Assembly (NCBI GenBank): GCA_021160625.1
Contig: JAGHCE010000184.1
Span: 1-9,801 of the forward strand
Length of the DNA stretch: 9,801 nt
Direction: 5' to 3'
DNA from: Planctomycetota bacterium
GTDB lineage: Bacteria > Planctomycetota > DG-23 > SLPQ01
The notes beneath the pieces are model-generated. The model searched no databases. It saw nothing but the letters and a program-made list of their open reading frames with translations, and was not told where the DNA came from. Numbering within the stretch: the stretch's first letter is position 1; each line of letters starts with the position of its first letter. Below are positions 1-6,981 of the stretch, in pieces. Both the position numbers and the translations under genes were made by a program.

Positions 1-1626
1 GTCGGCCAGAATGTGGGCCGCCGAGCAGAGGACGACATGTTGGCCGACAAGGAGTCCGCCGGCGTCGCGTCGCGGCTGCCGCGCAAATTCGCCGTCTTCA
101 ACGAGGTGGTCCCCTACAAGGTGGACGGCACCACGCTCCACGTGGCCGCCGGCAGGACGGATGCGGACCTTGGCGAGCTGCGCAAGATATACTCCTGCAG
201 GAAGATTGTCCTGCATCTTGTGACGCTTTCCGATATGGCGGCGCTGTTGAAGTCCTTTTACAACCTGAGCGACGAGGAAGCCGCCGGCAAGGGCCTCTCC
301 CGCGGCGACGAGACCACGAACCTGGAAGTCCTGTCGGACGTGCCGTCCGGCGAGTTTGATGCGAACCTCTCCGGCGAGGACCTGCGGGACCTGCGCCGCC
401 GCTACGAAAGCCTGGTTTCCAATCTCCTGCACGAAGCCATCAGGCGGCGGGCCAGCGACATCCACGTGGAAACGTACGAGAACTTCGTCGCGGTGCGGCT
501 GCGCATCGACGGCCTGCTCTACGACGCGCGGACCTTGAGAATCGACAAGTCCAACGTCGCCGGTGTCGTAAACGTCGTCAAGGTTCTCTCGGACATCAAC
601 ATCGCCGAGCGGCGCCTTCCGCAGGGCGGCCGGTTCAGGAAGCGCACCGCCGACGGACAGGTCTACGATTTTCGCGTCCAGTGCCAGCCTACCCTCTTCG
701 GCGAAAACGTCGTCATTCGCGTGCTGAACCAGTCCGCCAGCATCACCGCCCTCGACGCGCTGGGCTTCTCGCGCTCGCAGCTCGACCGCTTTCTGCAGGT
801 CATAGTAAACCCCTCCGGCCTCGTCCTCATCACCGGCCCGACGGGTTCCGGAAAGACGACGACGCTCTACTCGATCCTGGACCTCCTGCGCCGCGACAGC
901 ACCAGGAAGATCGTCACCATCGAGGACCCCATCGAGTACTCCCTGCCGCGGATTCAGCAGTCCCAAGTACACGAGAGCATAGGGCTTACCTTCGCCTCGG
1001 CCACGCGTGCCTTTCTGCGCGAGGACCCGGATATCGCGCTCGTAGGTGAGATAAGAGACGAGAAAACCGCCCGCGAAACCATCAAGCTGAGCCAGACCGG
1101 CCACCTCGTCTTCTCGACGCTTCACACCAACACCGCTGCCGGTGCCGCACCGAGGATGCTCGTCCTGGGCGTGGACTCCGAGCTCCTGGCCTCCGAACTT
1201 CTGGTCGTCGTCGCCCAGCGCCTCGCGCGCAGAATCTGCCCGGAATGCAAAACGCCCTACCACCCGAAGCCGGACCTCGTCAACGTGTTCTACCCGCTGG
1301 GAGTGCCTGAAAACACCGTTTTCTACAAGGGCGTCGGCTGCCCCAGCTGCGAAGGCCTCGGCCACGTGGGAAGGGTCGTCGTCGGGGAGTTCTGGTTCAT
1401 CGACCGCAAATCGAGGCTTCTTATCTCCAGCGGCGCCGACGAGGACACGATCCTCAAGGAAACCATCGGCGACAGCTATATGCCGCTTCTCGCCGACGCC
1501 CTGGACAAGGTCCACGAGGGGCTCGTGGATATCTCGCAACTCCCGCTCGTCCTCCCAATGGCAAGCGTATCCTCCACCGCCGCCCTCATCCAGGAAAACG
1601 GGCTCCTGACCCCGGCCACGCCGTAA
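1..1626 (+). CDS. gspE: GspE/PilB-family secretion or type IV pilus assembly ATPase, probably 5'-truncated by the window edge
   Basis: This is a hexameric cytoplasmic ATPase that powers pseudopilus or pilus assembly in type II secretion and type IV pili. Residues are numbered from the GTG at 13. Residues about 20-82 match the end of the GspE N-terminal domain (LPRKFAVFNEVVP, then LHVAA). ASDIHVE (148-153) and RRLPQGGR (200-207) lead into the core. Walker A is GPTGSGKT (275-282), the Asp box is around VTIEDPIEY (301-309), Walker B is EDPDIALVGEIRD (337-349), and the His box is GHLVFSTLHTN (363-373). Four cysteines in two CxxC pairs (409/412 and 443/446) form the zinc site of this family. All key residues are present. 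The frame is open to base 1, so the gene may begin outside the window. Internal candidates are GTG 13 and ATG 37; the latter has AGAGGA at 27-32 but only four bases away. No gspF/pilC follows, so type II secretion and type IV pilus roles cannot be told apart. Confidence 0.93.
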   Translation, partial: VGQNVGRRAEDDMLADKESAGVASRLPRKFAVFNEVVPYKVDGTTLHVAAGRTDADLGELRKIYSCRKIVLHLVTLSDMAALLKSFYNLSDEEAAGKGLSRGDETTNLEVLSDVPSGEFDANLSGEDLRDLRRRYESLVSNLLHEAIRRRASDIHVETYENFVAVRLRIDGLLYDARTLRIDKSNVAGVVNVVKVLSDINIAERRLPQGGRFRKRTADGQVYDFRVQCQPTLFGENVVIRVLNQSASITALDALGFSRSQLDRFLQVIVNPSGLVLITGPTGSGKTTTLYSILDLLRRDSTRKIVTIEDPIEYSLPRIQQSQVHESIGLTFASATRAFLREDPDIALVGEIRDEKTARETIKLSQTGHLVFSTLHTNTAAGAAPRMLVLGVDSELLASELLVVVAQRLARRICPECKTPYHPKPDLVNVFYPLGVPENTVFYKGVGCPSCEGLGHVGRVVVGEFWFIDRKSRLLISSGADEDTILKETIGDSYMPLLADALDKVHEGLVDISQLPLVLPMASVSSTAALIQENGLLTPATP

Positions 1627-1674
1627 GAAAGAGGGGCTCCAGGATGGCAGGGGCGCCGCCCTCCACGGCGAGGC

Positions 1675-1793
1675 AAGCCACCAGTGCCACATAGCATCGT
1701 AGGGACGAGGGGAGCCTGGCCCGCGGAAGGTCAGTTGACCGCCACGGACAACGTCCGTGGCCCCCATAGCAGAAAGGGGGCGAAGCCCTCCCC
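1675..1793. repeat. Two-hairpin repeat copy A with its left-hand module
   Basis: The core unit is 1725-1793. Hairpin 1 is 1742-1760, CCACGGAC-AAC-GTCCGTGG, a perfect 8-bp stem. Hairpin 2 is 1776-1790, GGGGGC-GAA-GCCCTC, with one G-T pair. The stretch 1699-1793 matches 7229-7323 with about six differences in 95 bases, two of which are a compensating pair in the hairpin 1 stem. Bases 1675-1698 are a decayed version of the ccacggcggg module seen at 7190-7228. The element lies between gspE and the promoter of the next gene. In the + direction its hairpin 2 has no T-tract, so it is not an obvious terminator for gspE. Confidence 0.85.
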
Positions 1794-1804
1794 GTACAAG
1801 GGGA

Positions 1805-1833
1805 TTGCAAAACCGGCGTGTCGGGCGTATATT
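1805..1833 (+). promoter_or_regulatory. Sigma70-like promoter for the small membrane protein gene
   Basis: The -35 box is TTGCAA (1805-1810) and the -10 box is TATATT (1828-1833), separated by exactly 17 bases. Transcription would start near 1840, leaving a leader of about 55 bases before the ATG at 1895. The -10 box matches the consensus at five of six positions and the -35 box at four of six. It starts just after repeat copy A. This is a prediction from sequence only. Confidence 0.5.
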
Positions 1834-1894
1834 GCGTGTTGGAATGTCGGTGCGACCTCCACAAGGCGGCTTTTCGTGAGGCGAGGGGTGCAGG

Positions 1895-2356
1895 ATGAAT
1901 GACGCAGACCAGTCGCGCGAGCCGCGGGTACAAGAACGGCAAGTGCCGCTTGCCGACCGCTTATGGTTTTTCTCGGGCGCAATCGCGGTGGCGCTCATAG
2001 GCATCTCGGCGTTCGTGATGATTTTCACGTTCCCGATGCGGATCACGCATACGATCCTCATCAAGCCGCTTGTGCGGATATTCGGCGTGGAGTTTGCCAT
2101 TGCATTCATAGCGATCCAGGTCGTGCTGCTGGCCCTTATGAAGAGTTATCGAGGGCTCGTGCTCGCGGTGGGCCTCTTCGCCGTCGGGATGCTGCTCGGC
2201 TGGATTGGCGTGACGCAGCCTCTGGGCTACGGTGACGTGGCTGCGCCGGGGTTTACGGCCGGGCGTCATATCCTTGCCGCCGGTGCCTGCGTCAGCGGAC
2301 TCGCAGTTGGAATAGCCCTGGTAAAGGGGTGGCTGCGAAAACCCGCGCGCGACTGA
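1895..2356 (+). CDS. Small four-helix integral membrane protein, function unknown
   Basis: I do not recognise this 153-residue protein. It has a charged, polar N-terminus of about 21 residues and no signal peptide. Four likely transmembrane segments follow, at about 24-46, 65-82, 88-105 and 123-144, and the protein ends in a basic tail (WLRKPARD). The N-terminus is probably cytoplasmic, and with four helices the C-terminus would be as well. There is no conserved polar or metal-binding motif that I can point to. The ATG at 1895 is well supported: GAGGGG lies at 1883-1888, six bases upstream, and a sigma70-like promoter lies at 1805-1833. Repeat arrays flank the gene on both sides and no neighbour appears co-transcribed, so the context gives no hint of function. 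Codon choice looks like that of its GC-rich neighbours. Confidence 0.8.
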   Translation: MNDADQSREPRVQERQVPLADRLWFFSGAIAVALIGISAFVMIFTFPMRITHTILIKPLVRIFGVEFAIAFIAIQVVLLALMKSYRGLVLAVGLFAVGMLLGWIGVTQPLGYGDVAAPGFTAGRHILAAGACVSGLAVGIALVKGWLRKPARD

Positions 2357-2364
2357 AAGCCCGT

Positions 2365-2380
2365 ACAGCCGGGCGGCTGT
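2365..2380 (+). terminator. Possible weak terminator hairpin after the membrane protein gene
   Basis: ACAGCC-GGGC-GGCTGT forms a 6-bp stem with a four-base loop, nine bases after the TGA stop at 2354-2356. The downstream tract (ggcgttatatt) is not a clear run of Ts, so intrinsic termination is doubtful. Confidence 0.25.
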
Positions 2381-2440
2381 GGCGTTATATTCCCGCCCGT
2401 GAGGGGTACGGCATTGTACGGTGCCCGTGAGGGGCCGGTT

Positions 2441-2468
2441 TATTCCGCGCGCGGCAAGGCGCACCCTA
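2441..2468. repeat. tattccgcg module, copy 1
   Basis: This 28-base stretch begins tattccgcgcgcggcaag and ends ccta. It aligns with 4263-4291, where the same module overlaps the dapL stop codon, with a few substitutions and one extra base. An 11-base direct repeat, cccgtgagggg, lies just to its left at 2396-2406 and 2424-2434. Confidence 0.65.
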
Positions 2469-2472
2469 CATC

Positions 2473-2555
2473 TATTCCGCGTGGGCTAAAGCCCACCCCT
2501 AAAAACGCTTGACTAACAAAACAGTCGCCACATAGCCTTTAGCCCACGCGGAATA
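2473..2555. repeat. Perfect 19-bp inverted repeat with a nested palindrome
   Basis: The left arm tattccgcgtgggctaaag (2473-2491) is the exact reverse complement of 2537-2555, with 45 bases between. The left arm also forms its own short hairpin, GTGGGCT-AA-AGCCCAC, at 2481-2496. The spacer is AT-richer and holds no gene. The arms are edges of repeat modules facing each other. Confidence 0.85.
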
Positions 2556-2587
2556 AACGATGGCAGACAAGAATGTCCGCCCTACTT
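2541..2587. repeat. acaagaatgtcc hairpin module, copy 1
   Basis: This stretch matches 7113-7159 with four differences in 47 bases. It contains the imperfect hairpin GGCAGACA-AGAA-TGTCCGCC (2562-2581). The single non-Watson-Crick position becomes a G-T pair only on the minus strand, so the structure is better formed in minus-strand RNA. Confidence 0.8.
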
Positions 2588-2600
2588 ATCGGGCACACAA

Positions 2601-2665
2601 AAGGCCGGTTGATCGCCGCAGACAACGTCTGCGGCCCACGTAGCAGAGAGGGGTTGAAGACCCCC
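2601..2665. repeat. Two-hairpin repeat copy B
   Basis: This is the first unit of a three-unit tandem array (B, C, D) with a period of about 66 bases. Hairpin 1 is CCGCAGAC-AAC-GTCTGCGG (2616-2634), a perfect 8-bp stem. Hairpin 2 is GGGGTT-GAA-GACCCC (2650-2664), with one T-G pair next to the loop. Confidence 0.85.
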
Positions 2666-2731
2666 GGAAGGTCGGTTGATTGCCTCGGGCAACGCCCGTG
2701 GCCCCCATAGCAGAAAGGGGGCAAAGCCCTC
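2666..2731. repeat. Two-hairpin repeat copy C
   Basis: This is the second unit of the tandem array. Hairpin 1 is CCTCGGGC-AAC-GCCCGTGG (2683-2701), with a T-T mismatch in the stem. Hairpin 2 is GGGGGC-AAA-GCCCTC (2717-2731), the only copy with an AAA loop. Confidence 0.85.
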
Positions 2732-2732
2732 C

Positions 2733-2798
2733 GGAAGGTCGGATGATTCCCGCAGACAACGTCTGCGGGCCCCGTAGCAAAGAGGGGGCGAAGCCCTC
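2733..2798. repeat. Two-hairpin repeat copy D, abutting the tldE stop codon
   Basis: This is the third unit of the tandem array. Hairpin 1 is CCCGCAGAC-AAC-GTCTGCGGG (2749-2769), a perfect 9-bp stem. Hairpin 2 is GGGGGC-GAA-GCCCTC (2784-2798) and ends on the base next to the tldE stop codon (2799-2801). Confidence 0.85.
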
Positions 2799-2800
2799 TT
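2778..2800 (-). terminator. Probable intrinsic terminator of tldE, formed by repeat copy D
   Basis: Read on the minus strand, the sequence after the tldE stop is AAGAGGGCTTCGCCCCCTCTTT. AAGAGGG can pair with CCCTCTT, and a short TCTTTG tract follows. The T-run is interrupted, so this is a weaker terminator than the pair at 7301-7349. Confidence 0.45.
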
Positions 2801-4121
2801 ATCCGCCGGCTACGTCGAGCTTCGCAATCCGGATGGTGGGCATCACGGCGCCCGGCTCGCTGCGGTAGTCGCTTGAGACGGTGTCGAGCGCTTCCAGGAG
2901 GCCGAATATGTCTCCGGCGACCATTGCGTTTGCCACCGGGTATGCCAGGCGCCCCTTTTCTATCTTGTAGCCGAAATCCACCGACGTGGATATGTCGCCG
3001 GACGTGGGGTGAATCGCGAGGCTTCCCATATTGATGTAGAGCCCCTCGTCCACCTCGGAGATAATCTCCGCGGCGGTTTTATCGCCAAGGCGCAGAAATA
3101 CGTTCGTCGGCGCGATACCGCCGCCGCGCGTGGCGTGGCCCGTGTTGGGGACGCCCGCCTTGCCCGCGGTGTACGAGTTGTGCAGCACATTCGCCAAGCG
3201 CCCCTCATCGTAAATCGTGACCTCGCGGCGCCTGGCGCCCTCGCCGTCGTGTACACCCGACGAGAGGCCCCTCGGCACCAGGGCGTTGTCGACGAGGGTG
3301 AAATGCCTGGAGCCGATTACCTCGCCGAGCCTGCCGACAAGGTATGAGCGCTTGCGCTGGATGCTCTCGGCGTTGGCCGCGGCGGCAAGGGTCTTTATGA
3401 ACGAGTAGGCCGAGAGCGGCCCGAGGACCACCGGCATAGGCCTCGTCTCCACCTTGCGCGCTCCGAGGAAGGCAAGCGCCCCCTGGGCGGCGTTCTTCGC
3501 CACCGGCGCCAGGTCCACGTCGGAGAGGTTGCGGCCGGCGTCGAAGTCGTAAAAGGCTCCCGTATCCGCGCCTCGGCGTATCACAACGAAGACGCCGTGG
3601 TCGATTGACGAACTCTTGCGAGAGACGGCCACCCCCAGCGAGTTCGCAATAGCCCCCTCTCCCGCCGCGACCGACACGTCCGCCATCACGATCGCGTCGG
3701 AATCGACCGCCTTCGCCTCGTCGACGGCGCGCCCGGCGGCCTCGACCGCCTCCGAAGGCGTAAACGCCTCCAGCCTCTCATCGTAGAGCCCTTCGACCTC
3801 GTCGGCCTCCTCGAATGGCGGGAGCGAGACGAAATCGGGGTCCGGGTCGGCGGCCTTGGCCATCTCCACCGCCTGCCGGGCAATCTGCGAGGGGCTCACG
3901 TCAAGCGCCTCGATGCCCGAAACGGAGATCGTCCCGCGGCCGCCTTTTACAAACGCGCGTACCGCCAGCGACTCCGTCCGGCTCACCTCGGTGCTGCGGA
4001 TGGAGCCGCTTTCGACCTCGACCGAGATGTGGCGGCCGTTCCCGACCGAGGCATCCGCGAAATCCGCCCCGGCCTTGCGGGCCTCATCAACTATCTCCTG
4101 CGCCAGCTCAAGCAACGCCAC
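2799..4121 (-). CDS. pmbA: TldE/PmbA, non-catalytic subunit of the TldD-TldE metallopeptidase
   Basis: TldE pairs with TldD to form a cytoplasmic zinc peptidase; in E. coli this complex matures microcin B17 and degrades flexible peptides. The protein has 440 residues, close to the usual length. It shows the family's two-domain layout: an N-terminal domain to about 200, then a C-terminal domain with DGEGARRREVTIYDEG (292-307), NSYTAGKAGVPNTGHATRGG (315-334), SGDISTSVDFGY (374-385) and YPVANAMVAGDIF (394-406). There is no HExxxH motif, as expected for TldE; the zinc site is in TldD. The start is GTG at 4121, with AGGAGGT on the minus strand (4127-4133) five bases upstream. It is the third gene of the likely tldD-dapL-tldE operon, separated from dapL by 167 bases that contain repeat modules. 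I see no promoter of its own, so it may depend on read-through from upstream. Confidence 0.93.
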   Translation of the reverse strand: MALLELAQEIVDEARKAGADFADASVGNGRHISVEVESGSIRSTEVSRTESLAVRAFVKGGRGTISVSGIEALDVSPSQIARQAVEMAKAADPDPDFVSLPPFEEADEVEGLYDERLEAFTPSEAVEAAGRAVDEAKAVDSDAIVMADVSVAAGEGAIANSLGVAVSRKSSSIDHGVFVVIRRGADTGAFYDFDAGRNLSDVDLAPVAKNAAQGALAFLGARKVETRPMPVVLGPLSAYSFIKTLAAAANAESIQRKRSYLVGRLGEVIGSRHFTLVDNALVPRGLSSGVHDGEGARRREVTIYDEGRLANVLHNSYTAGKAGVPNTGHATRGGGIAPTNVFLRLGDKTAAEIISEVDEGLYINMGSLAIHPTSGDISTSVDFGYKIEKGRLAYPVANAMVAGDIFGLLEALDTVSSDYRSEPGAVMPTIRIAKLDVAGG

Positions 4122-4288
4122 AATAGACCTCCTGTAATTCGCGGCAGACTGTCAATATGTCCACCACAGATTTTCCGCGGGCCAGGCGTGCCCTCCACGG
4201 CGGGTAAACCTTGCCCCTACGGGTGATATGTGTGCCACGGCGGGTCTTGCCCCATCGTGCAGTATTCCGCGTGCGGCAAGTTGTGCTC
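4122..4288. other. Repeat-filled gap between dapL and tldE
   Basis: These 167 bases hold the tldE ribosome site (4127-4133), a TTGACA-like hexamer with no matching -10 box, two ccacggcggg fragments and the tattccgcg module. I see no gene and no convincing promoter. Confidence 0.6.
4211..4253. repeat. ccacggcggg module, inverted copy
   Basis: The reverse complement of this 43-base stretch matches 7196-7238 with three differences. It lies between dapL and tldE inside a likely operon. Together with 4191-4205, another ccacggcggg fragment, it fills the middle of the gap. Confidence 0.8.
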
Positions 4289-4291
4289 CTA
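4263..4291. repeat. tattccgcg module, copy 2, overlapping the dapL stop codon
   Basis: This aligns with 2441-2468. On the minus strand the module begins with TAGG, and this TAG is the dapL stop codon (4289-4291). The module therefore appears to have joined the gene exactly at its end. Confidence 0.6.
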
Positions 4292-5458
4292 CGATCCGAA
4301 ATTGTCTCTCAGACGCCGGCAGGCTTCCTCAAGGCGCTCGTCGCTTACCGTCAGGCTGAATCTGATGAAGCCCTCCCCGTGAGGCCCGTAGGCGCTTCCG
4401 GCGGCGACCACCACCGCCGCCTGGTCGAATATCTCCTCGGCGAACTCGGCGCTTTTTGTCCCATCGGGTACGCCCACCCACAGGTAAAACGTTCCCCTGG
4501 GCGCCTTCGCATCGAGACCGCAGGCCGAGAGCGTTCGAAGGAGCATCCGCCGCCTGCGGTCGTAAACCGCCAGCATCCCGTCGATGTTGTCGCCGCAGTC
4601 CTCCAGCGCCTTTATGCCGGCGAACTGGACGGCGTTGAATATGCCGCTGTCGGTGTTTGATTTCACCTTCGACATCGCGGCGATAATGTCACGGTTGCCC
4701 ATCGCCATCCCGATGCGCCACCCCGTCATATTGAAGGGCTTGGAGAGCGAGTTGAGCTCGATGCCGACTTCCTTCGCGCCGGGGGCCTCCAGGAACGAGA
4801 GCCTCTCCTGGCCGTCGAAGACGATTTCCGAATAGGGGTTATCGTGGCAAACCGCCACGTCGAACTCGCCGGCCCAGGCCGCCAGCTCGGCGAAGAACTC
4901 CCTGGTCGCCACGGCGCCGGTGGGGTTGTTGGGGTAGTTGAGAAAAATTGCCTTAGCGGCCCTGGAGGTCTCGGTCGGTATCTCGCTGAAATCTATGAGG
5001 AATCTGTTTTCCTCCGCAAGCGGCACGGCCTGCGGCACGCCGCCGGCTATCACGATCGAGGCCTTGTACGCAGGATATCCGGGGTCCGTCATAAGGACGA
5101 CGTCGCCGGGATTGACCATGCCAAGACAGAAGTGGTGCACGCCCTCCTTCGAGCCGATAAGGCCGAGGACCTCCGTCGCCGCCTCAAGCTCCACCCGGTA
5201 GCGCTCTTTGTACCATTTCGCCACGGCCTTGCGGAAGGCAAGCATCCCCTTTTCCTCGTCGGTGGGGTAGCGGTGGTTGGCAGGGTCACCGGCCGCGCGG
5301 CAGAGATCCTCGACGACCTTCGCCGGTGTCGGCTCGACGGGGTCGCCGATGGCAAGCGAGATTACGTCCACGCCGTTCGCTCTCGCCTTGGCGATTTTCT
5401 GCCGCAGCGTCATAAAGAGGTACGGTTCTATTCGACTGAGTCTCTCTGCCGTCTGCAT
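4289..5458 (-). CDS. dapL: LL-diaminopimelate aminotransferase (DapL), PLP-dependent class I/II aminotransferase
   Basis: DapL converts tetrahydrodipicolinate and glutamate to LL-diaminopimelate and 2-oxoglutarate, a one-step route to lysine and the cell-wall DAP residue. The protein has 389 residues, the usual length. Fold-type I landmarks are IGDP (37-40), GSKEG (102-106), NYPNNPTG (174-181), DNPYSE (206-211) with the PLP-ring Asp206 and Tyr209, SLSKPFNMTGWRIG (237-250) with Schiff-base Lys240, and FIRFSL (364-369) with substrate-binding Arg366. The ATG at 5458 is preceded by AAGGGAG (5463-5469, minus strand); an upstream extension to 5548 would overlap tldD and has no such support. It follows the tldD stop by 19 bases, so the two are co-transcribed. 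A related aminotransferase acting on alanine or aspartate is possible, but the GSKEGVHHFCLGMVNPGD segment favours DapL. Confidence 0.85.
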   Translation of the reverse strand: MQTAERLSRIEPYLFMTLRQKIAKARANGVDVISLAIGDPVEPTPAKVVEDLCRAAGDPANHRYPTDEEKGMLAFRKAVAKWYKERYRVELEAATEVLGLIGSKEGVHHFCLGMVNPGDVVLMTDPGYPAYKASIVIAGGVPQAVPLAEENRFLIDFSEIPTETSRAAKAIFLNYPNNPTGAVATREFFAELAAWAGEFDVAVCHDNPYSEIVFDGQERLSFLEAPGAKEVGIELNSLSKPFNMTGWRIGMAMGNRDIIAAMSKVKSNTDSGIFNAVQFAGIKALEDCGDNIDGMLAVYDRRRRMLLRTLSACGLDAKAPRGTFYLWVGVPDGTKSAEFAEEIFDQAAVVVAAGSAYGPHGEGFIRFSLTVSDERLEEACRRLRDNFGS

Positions 5459-5477
5459 ATCGCTCCCTTCACTACCG

Positions 5478-6887
5478 TCAGGCCACCCTGCCGCCGACGA
5501 CGATGGATCTGACCTTGACGTGCGGGCCGCCGGCGTCGGTCGGCGCACCCTGGCCGCCCTTGCCGCAGGTGCCCGGCATCTCCATCTCGAAATCCGACCC
5601 TACCATCTCCATATCGCCCAAGACCTCAAGCGTAAGCCCGGCAACGGAGACGTCCCTCAAGGGCTCGCCCAGCTCGCCGTTTTCTATCATCACCGCCTGC
5701 CCGGCGCGGCAGGTGAACTGCCCCCTCTCGGTAAAGACATATCCCCAGTGGCCGTCCTTGAGGTAAATACCGTTGTCTATGGACTTGACCATATCCTCGA
5801 ACGAGTCCTGCCCCGGGGCCATAAAGGTGTTTCTCATCCTGACGATGGGGCGTGCCGTGTGGCCGTCGGCGCGGCCCGCGCCGTTTGGCTCGACCCCGAA
5901 GCGCCCGGCCGTCTCAAGGCTGTGCAGGAACTCCTTCAACACGCCGTTCTCGATTATGACCCTGCGGCGTGCGGGCGTCCCCTCGCTGTCATAGAGGTAA
6001 TAGCCGTACTTGCCTGCAATCGTGGGATCGTCGATGATGGTGACGCAGTCGGCGGCGACCTTCTGGCCCATCTTGCCTGCCAGGATCGACTGGCCCGACC
6101 AGACGGCGTCGGCCTCGGCGTTGTGGCCGAGCGCCTCGTGCGTAAGGAGCCCCGTGATCGACGGGTGGAAAATGACGGGGAAGCTTCCCGCAGGCGCAGG
6201 CTTGGCCGTAAGAAGCGCCAGCGCCTTGTCCACCGCCCGGACGGAAAACTCCTCAGGCGTCGTCTCTTCCACGACCTCGAAACCCCCGACGATGCCCCGG
6301 TGCTCGCTGCCCAGCTGCGTGACGCCTCCGCCGGCGACCGCGACCCTGCAGCCGATGACCGCCCTTGTGCATTCCTGCTCGACGAGTGTCCCGCGCGTGT
6401 TGGCGATAGTCTCCGCGATGGCGACGTCGGCGTAGGAGACCAGCGAGTTGACCACCGCCGCTCCCCCGTGCGTGCGTGCGGCCGCCTCGAAGGCCTTTAT
6501 CGCCTTTATTTTCTCCGGGATGCCCACCGTGCGAGGGTCGCGTCCGAAAGGCGTGGCGAACTCGGCGACGACCGGCTTGAAAGAAGCAAGAACCGCCGGG
6601 TCCGATACCCTCTCTTTACTTGCCCCGGCGAGCTCTATCGCCTCGTCCAAGGCCACAAGAACCTGCCGGCGGCTGGTCGTGTCAAGCGACACGAAGCCCC
6701 ACGCTCCGTCGACCAGGACCCTTATGGCGACGCCCGCCTCTATCCGCTCGGAGACCTTGTCGGCCGTCGCGTCCTGGACAAGGGCACTGGTAGCCGTCTC
6801 CTCGATGACGCGCACGTCGGCGAAGTCCACGCCGCGCTGCTCGGCCAGGAATACGGCCTCCTCGGCAATTCGTTTTCTCTTGGTCAT
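5478..6887 (-). CDS. tldD: TldD, catalytic zinc metallopeptidase subunit
   Basis: TldD is the active subunit of the TldD-TldE peptidase, which cleaves flexible peptides in the cytoplasm. Numbered from the ATG at 6887, the protein has 469 residues, close to E. coli TldD. The zinc motif is HEALGH, with His250, Glu251 and His255. Cys441 in the C-terminal PGTCGKGGQ segment is the expected third zinc ligand. Other family marks are RVLVDGAWGF, DSEGTPARRR and GYVFTERGQF. All catalytic residues are intact. The ATG at 6887 has CAGGGTG just upstream (minus strand); a TTG seven codons earlier has no comparable ribosome site. A sigma70-like promoter lies at 6932-6960. It is the first gene of the operon, followed after 19 bases by dapL and then by tldE. 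Confidence 0.95.
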   Translation of the reverse strand: MTKRKRIAEEAVFLAEQRGVDFADVRVIEETATSALVQDATADKVSERIEAGVAIRVLVDGAWGFVSLDTTSRRQVLVALDEAIELAGASKERVSDPAVLASFKPVVAEFATPFGRDPRTVGIPEKIKAIKAFEAAARTHGGAAVVNSLVSYADVAIAETIANTRGTLVEQECTRAVIGCRVAVAGGGVTQLGSEHRGIVGGFEVVEETTPEEFSVRAVDKALALLTAKPAPAGSFPVIFHPSITGLLTHEALGHNAEADAVWSGQSILAGKMGQKVAADCVTIIDDPTIAGKYGYYLYDSEGTPARRRVIIENGVLKEFLHSLETAGRFGVEPNGAGRADGHTARPIVRMRNTFMAPGQDSFEDMVKSIDNGIYLKDGHWGYVFTERGQFTCRAGQAVMIENGELGEPLRDVSVAGLTLEVLGDMEMVGSDFEMEMPGTCGKGGQGAPTDAGGPHVKVRSIVVGGRVA

Positions 6888-6931
6888 ATGACACCCTGCA
6901 GGACTCAAAGGTTCAAAACAGAATGGGAGAA

Positions 6932-6960
6932 ATCCTATGTGTTCCCCGGCCGCCGGTCAA
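6932..6960 (-). promoter_or_regulatory. Sigma70-like promoter for the tldD-dapL-tldE operon
   Basis: On the minus strand, -35 TTGACC (6960-6955) and -10 TAGGAT (6937-6932) are separated by exactly 17 bases. Transcription would start near 6925, giving a leader of about 38 bases before the ATG at 6887. The -35 box matches at five of six positions and the -10 box at four of six. It lies in the only part of this gap that is free of repeats. Confidence 0.5.
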
Positions 6961-6981
6961 GTGGAAACACGCCTCGCCCCC

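Noticed and set aside
1586..1982. Open frames in the intergenic repeat at 1586-1982 (both strands) and similar ones at 2539-2868 and 6988-7432
   Set aside because: They are translations of the hairpin repeats. The same peptide phrases recur wherever the repeat occurs, in step with the DNA repeat, and none has a supporting ribosome site.
2601..2798. CRISPR-like array
   Set aside because: There are only three units, the palindromes differ between units, and no constant repeat alternates with unique spacers of uniform length. No cas gene is visible.
4150..4160. TTGACA hexamer upstream of tldE
   Set aside because: No -10 box lies 16-18 bases downstream; that position is occupied by the ribosome binding site.
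5459..5548. Upstream extension of dapL to 5548
   Set aside because: It would overlap tldD and add about 30 residues of low-complexity sequence before the conserved start of DapL. The ATG at 5458 has a ribosome site.
6888..6908. TTG start of tldD at 6908
   Set aside because: The ATG at 6887 has AGGGTG at a suitable distance, and the seven extra residues do not resemble the TldD family.
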